From positions 1 through 41,141 of the forward strand of contig CAKSTO010000019.1 of NCBI GenBank assembly GCA_934501115.1: a DNA stretch of 41,141 nucleotides, written 5' to 3'. Made by a program: the position numbers and the translations under genes. A model generated the notes under the pieces. It made no database searches. It was not told where the DNA came from and worked only from the letters and a program-made list of their open reading frames with translations. Positions within the stretch are counted from its first letter, which is position 1, and every line of letters begins with the position of its first letter. Positions 32,589-39,406 of this stretch are shown here, one piece after another. The stretch comes from an uncultured Faecalibacterium sp. GTDB lineage: Bacteria > Bacillota > Clostridia > Oscillospirales > Ruminococcaceae.

Positions 32589-32638
32589 AGCTCCCCCTTC
32601 GGGGGAGCTGGCAATGCCGCAGGCATTGACTGAGAGGG
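32589..32638 (-). repeat. Two-hairpin repeat element, copy 7 (inverted)
   Basis: Read on the minus strand it is ccctctcagtc, hairpin aatgcctgcggcatt, then agctcccccgaagggggagct, closely matching copy 1 outside the first hairpin. It lies 27 nt before leuB and faces copy 6. Confidence 0.78.
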
Positions 32639-32664
32639 TTCAAACCGATAAAAGGAGTTTCCCA

Positions 32665-33738
32665 ATGGAAAAAAACATTGCTGTCATCTGGGGCGACTGC
32701 TCCAGCCCGGAGATCGTCAAGCAGACCATCCGCGTGCTTGACAAGGTGGCCGAAAAGTACGGCCACACCTTCCACTACACCGACGCTGCCATGGGCGGCG
32801 AAGCCATTGACAAATACGGCGACCCGCTGCCCCAGCACGAGCTGGACAAGTGCCTTGCTGCGGACAGCGTCCTGCTGGGTGCCGTGGGCGGCCCCAAGTG
32901 GGAGGGCCTGCCCGGTGAGCAGCGCCCGGAGAAGGGCCTGCTGCGCCTGCGTGCAGGCATGGGCCTGTACTCCAACAACCGCCCGGCCAAGATCTGGCCC
33001 CAGCTGGCTCCTGCCAGCCCCCTGAAGCCCGAGATCGTGGCACAGGGCATCGATTTCATCATCGTGCGTGAGCTGATCGGCGGCGTATACTTCGGCAGTC
33101 ATGAGACCCACACCCTCGCCAGCGGCGAGAAGCAGGCCATCGACTCCATGCCCTACTCGGAGCACGAGATCGAGCGCATCGGCCGCATCGGCTTCGAGAC
33201 CGCACGCAAGCGCCGCAAGAAGCTGTGCTGTGTGGACAAGGCAAACGTTTTGGACACCAGCCGCCTGTGGAGAAGCGTGATGCACCGCCTGCAGGCCGAG
33301 TACCCGGATGTGGAATACAGCGAGATGTTCGTGGACAACTGCGCCATGCAGATCGTCAAGAACCCCGCCCAGTTCGATGTCATCGTCACCGAGAACATGT
33401 TCGGCGACATCCTCTCGGACGAGGCTTCCATGATCACCGGCTCCATCGGCATGATCCCGTCCTCTTCTCTGGGCGACGGCACCCGCGGCCTGTACGAGCC
33501 CATCCACGGCTCCGCCCCGGACATTGCCGGCAAGGACATCGTGAACCCCACCGCCTGCATCCTGTCTGCCGCCATGATGCTGCGCTACTCCTTCGGCCTG
33601 ACCGAGGAAGCCGATGCCATCGAGAACGCCGTGAACAAGGTGCTGGACAAGGGCCTGCGCACCGCCGACAACATGAGCGAGGGCTGCACCTGCCTTGGCT
33701 GCACCGCCATGGGCGACGCCATTCTGGCCGAGATCTGA
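32665..33738 (+). CDS. leuB: 3-isopropylmalate dehydrogenase
   Basis: The 357-residue enzyme oxidatively decarboxylates 3-isopropylmalate using NAD. It keeps RAGMGLYSNNRPAKIW (substrate arginines), VRELIGGVYFG, VTENMFGDILSDEASMITGSIGM (metal aspartates) and YEPIHGSAPDIAGKDIVNPTA. The N-terminal loop that is GDGIGPE in nearly all LeuB and isocitrate dehydrogenases reads G-D-C-S-S-P-E here (residues 10-16), a notable change. The ATG at 32665 has aaaggag upstream. It closes the leu operon and is followed by a terminator. Confidence 0.96.
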   Translation: MEKNIAVIWGDCSSPEIVKQTIRVLDKVAEKYGHTFHYTDAAMGGEAIDKYGDPLPQHELDKCLAADSVLLGAVGGPKWEGLPGEQRPEKGLLRLRAGMGLYSNNRPAKIWPQLAPASPLKPEIVAQGIDFIIVRELIGGVYFGSHETHTLASGEKQAIDSMPYSEHEIERIGRIGFETARKRRKKLCCVDKANVLDTSRLWRSVMHRLQAEYPDVEYSEMFVDNCAMQIVKNPAQFDVIVTENMFGDILSDEASMITGSIGMIPSSSLGDGTRGLYEPIHGSAPDIAGKDIVNPTACILSAAMMLRYSFGLTEEADAIENAVNKVLDKGLRTADNMSEGCTCLGCTAMGDAILAEI

Positions 33739-33756
33739 GTTATTTCCATAACGCAC

Positions 33757-33788
33757 AAAAGGGGAACGACAACCGTCGTTCCCCTTTT
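33757..33788. terminator. Bidirectional terminator after leuB
   Basis: Positions 33757-33770 pair exactly with 33775-33788 (14 bp) around a 4-nt loop, with A-run and T-run built into the stem. It ends the leucine operon on +. Confidence 0.9.
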
Positions 33789-33797
33789 CGTCTGCAC

Positions 33798-33826
33798 AAA
33801 AAAGAGCAGCTGTTTCCAGCTGCCCT
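33798..33826 (-). terminator. Intrinsic terminator of upp
   Basis: On the minus strand 33817-33826 pairs with 33803-33812 (10 bp, 4-nt loop) and is followed by six T. It begins 16 nt after the upp stop codon. Confidence 0.85.
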
Positions 33827-33842
33827 TCCGCGATACAGTTTC

Positions 33843-34469
33843 TTACTTGGTGCCGTAGATACGGTCGCCGGCGTCGCCCAAACCGGGAACGATGTAGCCG
33901 TTCTCGTTCAGGTGGTCGTCCTGTGCGCCGAGGTAGATGTCCACATCGGGGTGTGCCTCGTGCAGCGCCTTGATGCCTTCCGGAGCAGCGATCAGACCAA
34001 TGAACTTGATGCGCTTTGCGCCATGCTTCTTGATCTGGGTGATGGCGTCGATGGCGCTGCCGCCGGTGGCCAGCATCGGGTCCAGAACCAGAACATCACG
34101 CTCTGCAATGTCCTGCGGCAGCTTGCAGAAGTACTCCACGGGCTGCAGGGTCTCCTCGTCGCGGTACAGGCCGATGAAGCCCACCTTTGCAGCGGGCAGC
34201 AGGGTCAGCATACCGTCCAGCATACCCATGCCTGCACGCAGGATGGGCACCAGAGCCAGCTTGCGGCCTGCCAGCACCTTGGTCTTTGCCATGGTGATGG
34301 GCGTCTCGATCTCCACCTCTTCCAGAGGCAGGTCACGGGTCGCTTCGTAGCACAGCAGGGTTGCGATCTCGCCAACGAGGTCACGGAACTCCTTGGTGCC
34401 GGTCTGCTTGTTGCGCAGAATGCTCAGCTTGTGCTGCAGCAGCGGATGCTCAACGATCATCGGGGTCAT
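33843..34469 (-). CDS. upp: Uracil phosphoribosyltransferase
   Basis: The 208-residue enzyme salvages uracil with PRPP to make UMP. It shows PILRAGMGMLDGMLTLLP, the PRPP loop VLVLDPMLATGGSAIDAI and the uracil-binding C-terminus ENGYIVPGLGDAGDRIYGT. Length and motifs match the family exactly. On the minus strand aaggag lies before the ATG. It is monocistronic, with its own terminator; a possible promoter lies at 34499-34526. Confidence 0.97.
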   Translation of the reverse strand: MTPMIVEHPLLQHKLSILRNKQTGTKEFRDLVGEIATLLCYEATRDLPLEEVEIETPITMAKTKVLAGRKLALVPILRAGMGMLDGMLTLLPAAKVGFIGLYRDEETLQPVEYFCKLPQDIAERDVLVLDPMLATGGSAIDAITQIKKHGAKRIKFIGLIAAPEGIKALHEAHPDVDIYLGAQDDHLNENGYIVPGLGDAGDRIYGTK

Positions 34470-34498
34470 AAAAACACGCTCCTTATTTTAAATAGATC

Positions 34499-34526
34499 AC
34501 TCTATCGGGTACAGGTTTACAATCAA
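34499..34526 (-). promoter_or_regulatory. Possible promoter of upp
   Basis: On the minus strand TTGATT (34521-34526) and TAGAGT (34499-34504) are spaced by 16 nt, about 30 nt upstream of the upp start codon. Confidence 0.45.
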
Positions 34527-34553
34527 AAATGGCTTCGCGTGCGCTTCGCCATT
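34524..34553 (-). terminator. Possible minus-strand terminator upstream of upp
   Basis: On the minus strand aatggc (34548-34553) pairs with gccatt (34528-34533) and is followed by five T. It could end read-through from rpiB, although it overlaps the proposed upp -35 box. Confidence 0.4.
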
Positions 34554-34581
34554 ATCAGCGGAAATTTTGTTTTTATATTTT

Positions 34582-34622
34582 GAGCATTCAAAAAATCTGC
34601 GGATTTTTTGAATGCTCTTTTT
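34582..34622. terminator. 16-bp hairpin with T-run in the upp-rpiB gap
   Basis: Positions 34582-34597 pair exactly with 34602-34617 around tgcg, followed by five T on +. The T-run favours termination on the + strand, yet no + gene lies upstream, so it may end an unannotated transcript or be part of the structured gap. Confidence 0.7.
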
Positions 34623-34878
34623 CACAGGAAGGGTCGTAACGAAAGGATTCATCTTCCCTTATGGCCTTTTTCGTGAAAATGCGTTTGGAGCGGCCCTGCG
34701 GTTGCGCAACAATGAAAGCCCCAGTGGGTCTTTCAAGCAGGCGAGCGATCTGCGATAGCAGATGGAAGGGCTTTGCCCTGACAAGCGTCGGGGCCGCGAC
34801 AAACGCGAACTCAAAAAATTTTTCCTTGCTTCATGGCCAGAGTAAAACGGAGGCCATTCCAACCGTCAAGCCTAAGAA
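34623..34878. other. Gene-free, hairpin-rich intergenic stretch
   Basis: This 256-nt stretch between the 34582 hairpin and rpiB has no convincing gene. A 67-codon minus frame exists but has no ribosome site. Several short stems follow one another: gatctgc/gcagat (about 34746-34763), agggc/gccct (34768-34780) and aaag/cttt around the segment ccccagtgggt. It could be an rpiB 3' untranslated region, a small RNA or a degraded repeat. Confidence 0.4.
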
Positions 34879-35325
34879 TCAGCGGTTCTCCAGCGCGGTC
34901 AGCTTATCGATGCGGCGCTGATGGCGGCCGCCTTCAAACTCGGTGTTCAGGAAGAGATCCACCAGCTGGCAGGCCAGACCTGCACCCACGACGCGGCCGC
35001 CCATGCACAGGGCGTTGGCGTCGTTGTGGCGGCGGGTATACTCGCAGCTGAAGCTGTCAGAACAGCAGCAGGCGCGGATGCCTTTGATCTTGTTTGCCGC
35101 CATGCTGATGCCCACGCCGGTGCCGCAGAACAGCAGCGCCTTGCTGCACTCGCCGCTCACCACGGCGTCACAGGCAGGCACCGCCATGTCGGGATAGTCC
35201 ACGCTGTCGGTGCTGTGGGTGCCATAGTCGATGTATTCAAGCCCCAGCTCGTCCAGATGTGCCTTGACAGCTTCCTTCAGTTCAAATCCGCCGTGATCAG
35301 CGGCCAGTGCGATGGGTTTTGCCAT
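34879..35325 (-). CDS. rpiB: Ribose-5-phosphate isomerase B
   Basis: The 148-residue enzyme interconverts ribose 5-phosphate and ribulose 5-phosphate. It has the RpiB N-terminus IALAADHGGFELKEAVKAHL, DYGTHSTDSVDYPD, ALLFCGTGVGISMAANK with the catalytic Cys, and the conserved ARRHN-type segment here as YTRRHNDANALCMGGR. It is the last gene of a probable tsaE-tsaB-rpiB operon, 30 nt after tsaB. ggacg and a purine-rich site precede the ATG. Confidence 0.97.
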   Translation of the reverse strand: MAKPIALAADHGGFELKEAVKAHLDELGLEYIDYGTHSTDSVDYPDMAVPACDAVVSGECSKALLFCGTGVGISMAANKIKGIRACCCSDSFSCEYTRRHNDANALCMGGRVVGAGLACQLVDLFLNTEFEGGRHQRRIDKLTALENR

Positions 35326-35355
35326 GGAAAACGTCCTTTCTTTTTGAGCCGCAGG

Positions 35356-36072
35356 TCATGCCTGCGGTTTGTTTGCGGCAGCCTCAGCGGCAAGGCGCTC
35401 GGCGCGCTCCCGCTCGGCCTGGCTCAGGCGGTGGTAGTCCGGCAGCAGAGCCTCCGGCAGTACAGCCTGCCCGGCTGCGGCCATCTGCTTTGCCACAAGG
35501 GCTACTGCCGCAGCTCTGCCGCAGCGCAGCGCCGGGGGCGTTTCCAGCACGCCCGGCACATTACCGTATTTATTATAGCACAGAGATGCGCCATCACCAA
35601 CAAAAAACAGAGGCTTTTTGCAATTTTCCACAAAATCGGCCAGATCAGCCACAGCCCGGGCATCGTCCTCCAGCAGGCGCTCGTGGGCGGCAAGGTCAAA
35701 CGCGGCGCTGTACACCTGCGCGCGGCGGGCATCCAGTGCGCACAGCACGGTTCCCTCGCCGGTATGTGCTGCGGCCAGTGCTTCCAGCGTAGACACCGGT
35801 GCGCACAGCGTTTCCCGCGGGAAGGCAAGACCCTTGACCGCTGCCAGACCGATGCGCAGGCCGGTAAAGCTGCCGGGGCCGGCGTTGACGCCGTACAGGT
35901 CGATGTCCGCGCAGGTCATGCCGCACATCTTCAGGCAGGTGTCGATCATGGGCATCAGGGTCTCGCTGTGGGTCATGCCCGCATCCAGATAGACCTCGTA
36001 CAACAGGCGGTCATCCTGCAAAAGCGCCACGCCGGCGGTTTTGCCCGCCGTATCCACGGTCAAGATATTCAT
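35356..36072 (-). CDS. tsaB: TsaB, tRNA threonylcarbamoyladenosine complex dimerisation protein
   Basis: The 238-residue protein begins MNILTVDTAGKTAGVALL and has NAGPGSFTGLRIGLAAVKGLA, the TsaB hallmark. TsaB pairs with TsaD and TsaE to place the t6A modification at position 37 of ANN-decoding tRNAs. It is an ASKHA-fold scaffold with no catalytic site of its own. The C-terminal 25 residues are a charged helix. It overlaps tsaE by 4 nt. The tsaD gene is not in the window. Confidence 0.95.
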   Translation of the reverse strand: MNILTVDTAGKTAGVALLQDDRLLYEVYLDAGMTHSETLMPMIDTCLKMCGMTCADIDLYGVNAGPGSFTGLRIGLAAVKGLAFPRETLCAPVSTLEALAAAHTGEGTVLCALDARRAQVYSAAFDLAAHERLLEDDARAVADLADFVENCKKPLFFVGDGASLCYNKYGNVPGVLETPPALRCGRAAAVALVAKQMAAAGQAVLPEALLPDYHRLSQAERERAERLAAEAAANKPQA

Positions 36073-36494
36073 AGCGTTACCCCCTCAATGGTGATCCTGC
36101 GGGTGTTCTCGTCCACGCGCTGGATGTCCACCCGGATGGGGTTTTCCAGCGCCAGCAGGTCGGCGAAGTTCTCGCTCCACTCTGCCGCCACAACGGCTCC
36201 CTGATCCAGATAATCGTAAAAGCCTGCCGCACACAGATCATTCTCGGTGGAAATGCGGTACAGGTCGAAATGCGCCAGCGGCTTCGGCCCGCGGTAGTAG
36301 TTGACGATGGCAAAGGTAGGGCTGGAGACCGGGTCGGTGCAGCCAAGACCCTGTGCAAGGCCCTCGGTGAAAGCGGTCTTGCCCGCGCCCAGCCCGCCGG
36401 TAAAGGTGATGAGTGCTCCCGGAGCCAGCACTCCTGCCATTCGTCTGCCCAGCGCCACAGTCTCGGCGCGGGAATGGGTGATATATTCTGACAT
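36069..36494 (-). CDS. tsaE: TsaE, tRNA threonylcarbamoyladenosine biosynthesis ATPase
   Basis: The 141-residue P-loop protein has Walker A GGLGAGKT (33-40), SSPTFAIVNYYRG and HFDLYRI, all typical of TsaE. It drives turnover of the TsaB-TsaD complex. The ATG at 36494 was chosen because GAGGT lies 8 nt upstream on the minus strand and the family begins near the SRAET stretch; two longer in-frame starts (36512, 36542) lack good sites. The stop overlaps the tsaB start by 4 nt. Confidence 0.94.
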   Translation of the reverse strand: MSEYITHSRAETVALGRRMAGVLAPGALITFTGGLGAGKTAFTEGLAQGLGCTDPVSSPTFAIVNYYRGPKPLAHFDLYRISTENDLCAAGFYDYLDQGAVVAAEWSENFADLLALENPIRVDIQRVDENTRRITIEGVTL

Positions 36495-36547
36495 GAAGAT
36501 TACCTCATTCATAACAAAAGGGACAGCAGAAAGCTCTGCCATCCCTT

Positions 36548-36576
36548 AGTATAATATACTTTGCATAAAAGCGCAA
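36548..36576 (-). promoter_or_regulatory. Promoter of tsaE-tsaB-rpiB
   Basis: On the minus strand TTGCGC (36571-36576) and TATACT (36548-36553) are spaced by 17 nt, about 50 nt before the tsaE start. It partly overlaps the region just after the stop codon of the preceding gene. Confidence 0.65.
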
Positions 36577-36588
36577 TGCCCGGCTTTG

Positions 36589-37770
36589 TCAGGCCGCAGA
36601 CCTGCCGCTCTCCTCGGGATAGGGGTCGGGCAGTGCGGCATCCCGGTTCCCGCTGAGCATCAGATACGAAGCCGCCGCATGCGGGTGTTTTCCACCCTGT
36701 GCATTGTACCAGAGGAGATCGTCTGTGCCGTAAATTTCCTTTGCATAGTCGGCAGCCTCGGACAATGTCTCACCCTCGATCATCCGGTTGACCATCGCCC
36801 ACAGCATGCTGCGGGAATACACGGAGTAGACGTTGTTCACATAGCCCGCCACGGCTCTTGCTCCGCCAGACAGCAGTGCGTCTGCAATGGACGGATCCAC
36901 ATCGCCGCTTTTGCCGTAGAACTCGCAGGTCTCACTCAGCACGATGCCGCTGCCGTGGTATGCATTGCGGAAGAAATCTGCTGTAGCAGCGTACATACCG
37001 TTGATCTTGACCACACGGTGGCTCAGCAGGTCAAAGCCGTAGCGGAGATCGCCCCAGAAATCCGACCGCTCGGTCAGCAGGATCAGCGGTTCTGTCGCAG
37101 TCCTTTTCCAGAACAGGCCGTACTCATAGGTATAATAGGCGCCGTGTGTGCTCAGGATCGCCAGATCATAATCGTCCATGCGGCGGAGATCCGAAAGAGT
37201 GACCGTGGTATCCATCTCGGTCTGCAGCCCTACCGAGTTCCAGTAGTCCTGCATATAGGTGTAGTACGGGTAGCGTGAACTGTTGACCGTATCGTCAAAA
37301 GCATAGTAGATGACTGCCGTGCCCACCCGTTTATTCTCGGCAAACTCCTGCGCAGCTTCTTTCAGCTGCCCTGCCTGCAGCGACAAAACGCCGTTTTCCT
37401 CGTCCGGGTCCGTGAGCAGGATGCCGCCCAGCGCACCGCAGGAGTAGGCAAAGCTGATCATGCCGTTTTCCTCATCCATATAGACCGACCCCTTTGCGAC
37501 CAGTCCCTGCGCCGTCAGTTCATCCAGCCGGGCACGAGCCGCTGCCCCGCGTTCCGGCTCTGACATTTGTTCAAAGCTGACGCTGTCGGTCAGGGCGGCA
37601 ACCGCGTCATCGGCCTGCTGCATTTCCCGCACATCCGAAGCTGTCAGGCTCTGCTGCGCAGGCTCTGCCGCAGCAGGCTGCACAGCAAAAGCCGCCGTGG
37701 GCGTCAGAGCAGCCAGCATGGCCAGTGCGCACAGGGCACACACGAGGCGGCATTTCCATTGATGCATCAT
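36589..37770 (-). CDS. Secreted caspase-fold-like (CHAT/gingipain-type) protein
   Basis: The 393-residue protein has a signal peptide (residues 1-29, ending AFA). The mature region has DYDLAILSTHGAYYTYE (His209-Gly210) and, about 70 residues later, GSGIVLSETCEFYGKSG (Cys282), followed by ADALLSGGARAVAGYVNNVY and a helix AMVNRMIEGETLSEAADYAK. This order matches clan CD caspase-like folds: strand, H-G, strand, catalytic Cys, then the GARxVxG strand and helix. The prediction is a secreted cysteine peptidase or a relative. GGAGG lies 10 nt before the ATG at 37770. It was recognised by motif, not by alignment, and the substrate is unknown. Confidence 0.6.
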   Translation of the reverse strand: MMHQWKCRLVCALCALAMLAALTPTAAFAVQPAAAEPAQQSLTASDVREMQQADDAVAALTDSVSFEQMSEPERGAAARARLDELTAQGLVAKGSVYMDEENGMISFAYSCGALGGILLTDPDEENGVLSLQAGQLKEAAQEFAENKRVGTAVIYYAFDDTVNSSRYPYYTYMQDYWNSVGLQTEMDTTVTLSDLRRMDDYDLAILSTHGAYYTYEYGLFWKRTATEPLILLTERSDFWGDLRYGFDLLSHRVVKINGMYAATADFFRNAYHGSGIVLSETCEFYGKSGDVDPSIADALLSGGARAVAGYVNNVYSVYSRSMLWAMVNRMIEGETLSEAADYAKEIYGTDDLLWYNAQGGKHPHAAASYLMLSGNRDAALPDPYPEESGRSAA

Positions 37771-37954
37771 ATTTCCCATTCCTCCGGGGCTGTGCATCCA
37801 GCACGCCCCTCCCGGCAGAAGTCTGCCCGACCGCCGGTCTTTCTGTTTCGTCTTTGCAGCGGCACAATCCGCTCCATGTGTACTCATTGTAGAGTGTCCC
37901 CCATGCTTTGTCAAGCTCCCGCAGGGATTTTTCAAAGCTGTCACAATCGCCGCA

Positions 37955-37983
37955 TTGCATTCCTGCAGCCGTCTGTGTATAAT
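37955..37983 (+). promoter_or_regulatory. Promoter of the SEDS gene
   Basis: TTGCAT (37955-37960) and a perfect TATAAT (37978-37983) are spaced by 17 nt. Transcription should start near 37990. Confidence 0.75.
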
Positions 37984-37997
37984 AAAACTAAACTGGG

Positions 37998-38029
37998 TTT
38001 TTATTGCCCGCTGCAGCGTGCAATAAAAA
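37998..38029 (+). promoter_or_regulatory. Leader hairpin of the SEDS gene
   Basis: Positions 37998-38007 pair exactly with 38020-38029 (10 bp); the 12-nt loop itself contains the palindrome cgctgcagcg. It lies within the leader, 22 nt before the ribosome site. No T-run follows, so it is not a terminator; it may protect the transcript or dimerise. Confidence 0.45.
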
Positions 38030-38064
38030 GATACCGCAGTGTTTTTTTGAAAGGTGGTGCTTTC

Positions 38065-39282
38065 TTGGAAAGCATTCGGCAATATTTCAAGCGAACCGAT
38101 AAGGTCTATCTCCTGCTGTGCATCTTCAGCAGTACGATGGCCGTGGTGGCTCTGGCCTCCTGGGCAGCAAAGCAGGGCAATGGCTTTGCGGTGGACGAGG
38201 TCACCGGTGCCATCACAGGCATCGGCGATTACCGCCGGGCGCTGGTGCAGGCGGGTGCGGCTGTTCTGGGCATCGCCGCCGCGCTGCTGTTGTCCTGCGT
38301 CGATTACCGCAGTCTCGTCAAGGTCTGGCCGGTGCACGTGGCAGTGACGTGGGGGCTGGTGCTGCCGACCCTGTTTATCCGCAATGTCACTGTCGGCCCG
38401 CTGACCATCGGCTACAACGCAGGCGATACCGACAACTACTCCTGGTATAAGCTGGGAGGCTTTACGTTCCAGCCCACGGAGCTGGCAAAGATCAGTTTCA
38501 TCCTGACCTTTGCCATGCATCTGAACAATGTGCGCAGCCGCATCAACGAGCCCAAGGAGCTGGCAAAGCTGCTGCTGCACCTTCTAGTGCCCATCGCCAT
38601 CATCCATGTTCAGGGCGATGACGGCACAGCCATCATCTACGGCATCATTGGCTGCTGCATGATGTTTTCTGCCGGTTTGAGCTGGAAATACATCATCGGG
38701 GCAGTCTCTGCCGCCGGTGTGGCAGTGGCAGCCGCCTTCGCCTTTTTCAGCGACAAGATCGGCAAGGGCTATCAGTGGTACCGCATCCTCGCCGTCATTG
38801 ACCCGGAAAACACTACCGGCTGGGCTCCCAACGAGGCGACATGGAAAAATATCATTTACCAGCAGCAGCGCGGCGAGATCGCCATCGGCTCCGGCGGCAT
38901 CTTCGGCAACGGACTGTTCGGCGGGCGATACTACAGCGTGCCCAACGCCCACAACGACTTCATCCTCAGCTGGTTGGGCAATGCCATCGGCTTTGTGGGG
39001 CTGTGCATCGTGCTGGGCGTTCTGCTGGCGCTGGTCATCAAAACCTTTTCCACCGGCGCCCGCAGCGAAGATCTGCTGGGCAGCTATATCTGCGCCGGGA
39101 TCGGCGGTGCGCTGCTGGCGCAGATCGCCGTGAATGTCGGCATGAACCTGCGGGTGCTGCCGGTCATCGGCGTCACACTGCCCTTCTACTCTGCAGGCGG
39201 AAGCTCTGTGCTGATGCTGTATATTTGCGTCGGATTAGTCCTGTCCGTTTATATGCACAATACCAAGAGCCTGTTCGGCTGA
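38065..39282 (+). CDS. SEDS-family peptidoglycan glycosyltransferase (FtsW/RodA/SpoVE)
   Basis: The 405-residue polytopic protein has about ten helices. SEDS landmarks are FQPTELAKISFIL (136-148), HVQGDDGTAIIYG, EIAIGSGGIFGNGLFGG (271-287) and NAHNDFILSWLGNAIGF with Asp298, the expected catalytic residue. SEDS proteins polymerise glycan strands with a class B penicillin-binding protein. The usual E-E after the DFIF segment is G-N here. The start is TTG at 38065 with AAGGTGG at 38051-38057; no ATG or GTG is in frame nearby. No penicillin-binding protein or mre gene is adjacent, so division, elongation or sporulation cannot be decided. Confidence 0.88.
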   Translation: MESIRQYFKRTDKVYLLLCIFSSTMAVVALASWAAKQGNGFAVDEVTGAITGIGDYRRALVQAGAAVLGIAAALLLSCVDYRSLVKVWPVHVAVTWGLVLPTLFIRNVTVGPLTIGYNAGDTDNYSWYKLGGFTFQPTELAKISFILTFAMHLNNVRSRINEPKELAKLLLHLLVPIAIIHVQGDDGTAIIYGIIGCCMMFSAGLSWKYIIGAVSAAGVAVAAAFAFFSDKIGKGYQWYRILAVIDPENTTGWAPNEATWKNIIYQQQRGEIAIGSGGIFGNGLFGGRYYSVPNAHNDFILSWLGNAIGFVGLCIVLGVLLALVIKTFSTGARSEDLLGSYICAGIGGALLAQIAVNVGMNLRVLPVIGVTLPFYSAGGSSVLMLYICVGLVLSVYMHNTKSLFG

Positions 39283-39305
39283 GAAGAAACTTTTCCGTGC
39301 AGCAA

Positions 39306-39340
39306 AAAGGCTGCCGTGCATCCGCACGGCAGCCTTTCTT
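39306..39340. terminator. Bidirectional terminator between the SEDS gene and ilvD
   Basis: Positions 39306-39319 pair exactly with 39324-39337 (14 bp, 4-nt loop), with A-run and T-run flanks. It serves the convergent genes on both sides. Confidence 0.9.
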
Positions 39341-39406
39341 TGATTGAACACAATCCGCAGTCGGTTCCAATGCCGAGAAATCTCCCGCCCACCGCCTGCG
39401 CAGATC

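Noticed and set aside
34659..34862. 67-codon minus frame in the upp-rpiB gap
   Set aside because: No ribosome site, Arg/Ser/Pro-rich composition typical of non-coding GC-rich sequence, and overlap with several hairpins.
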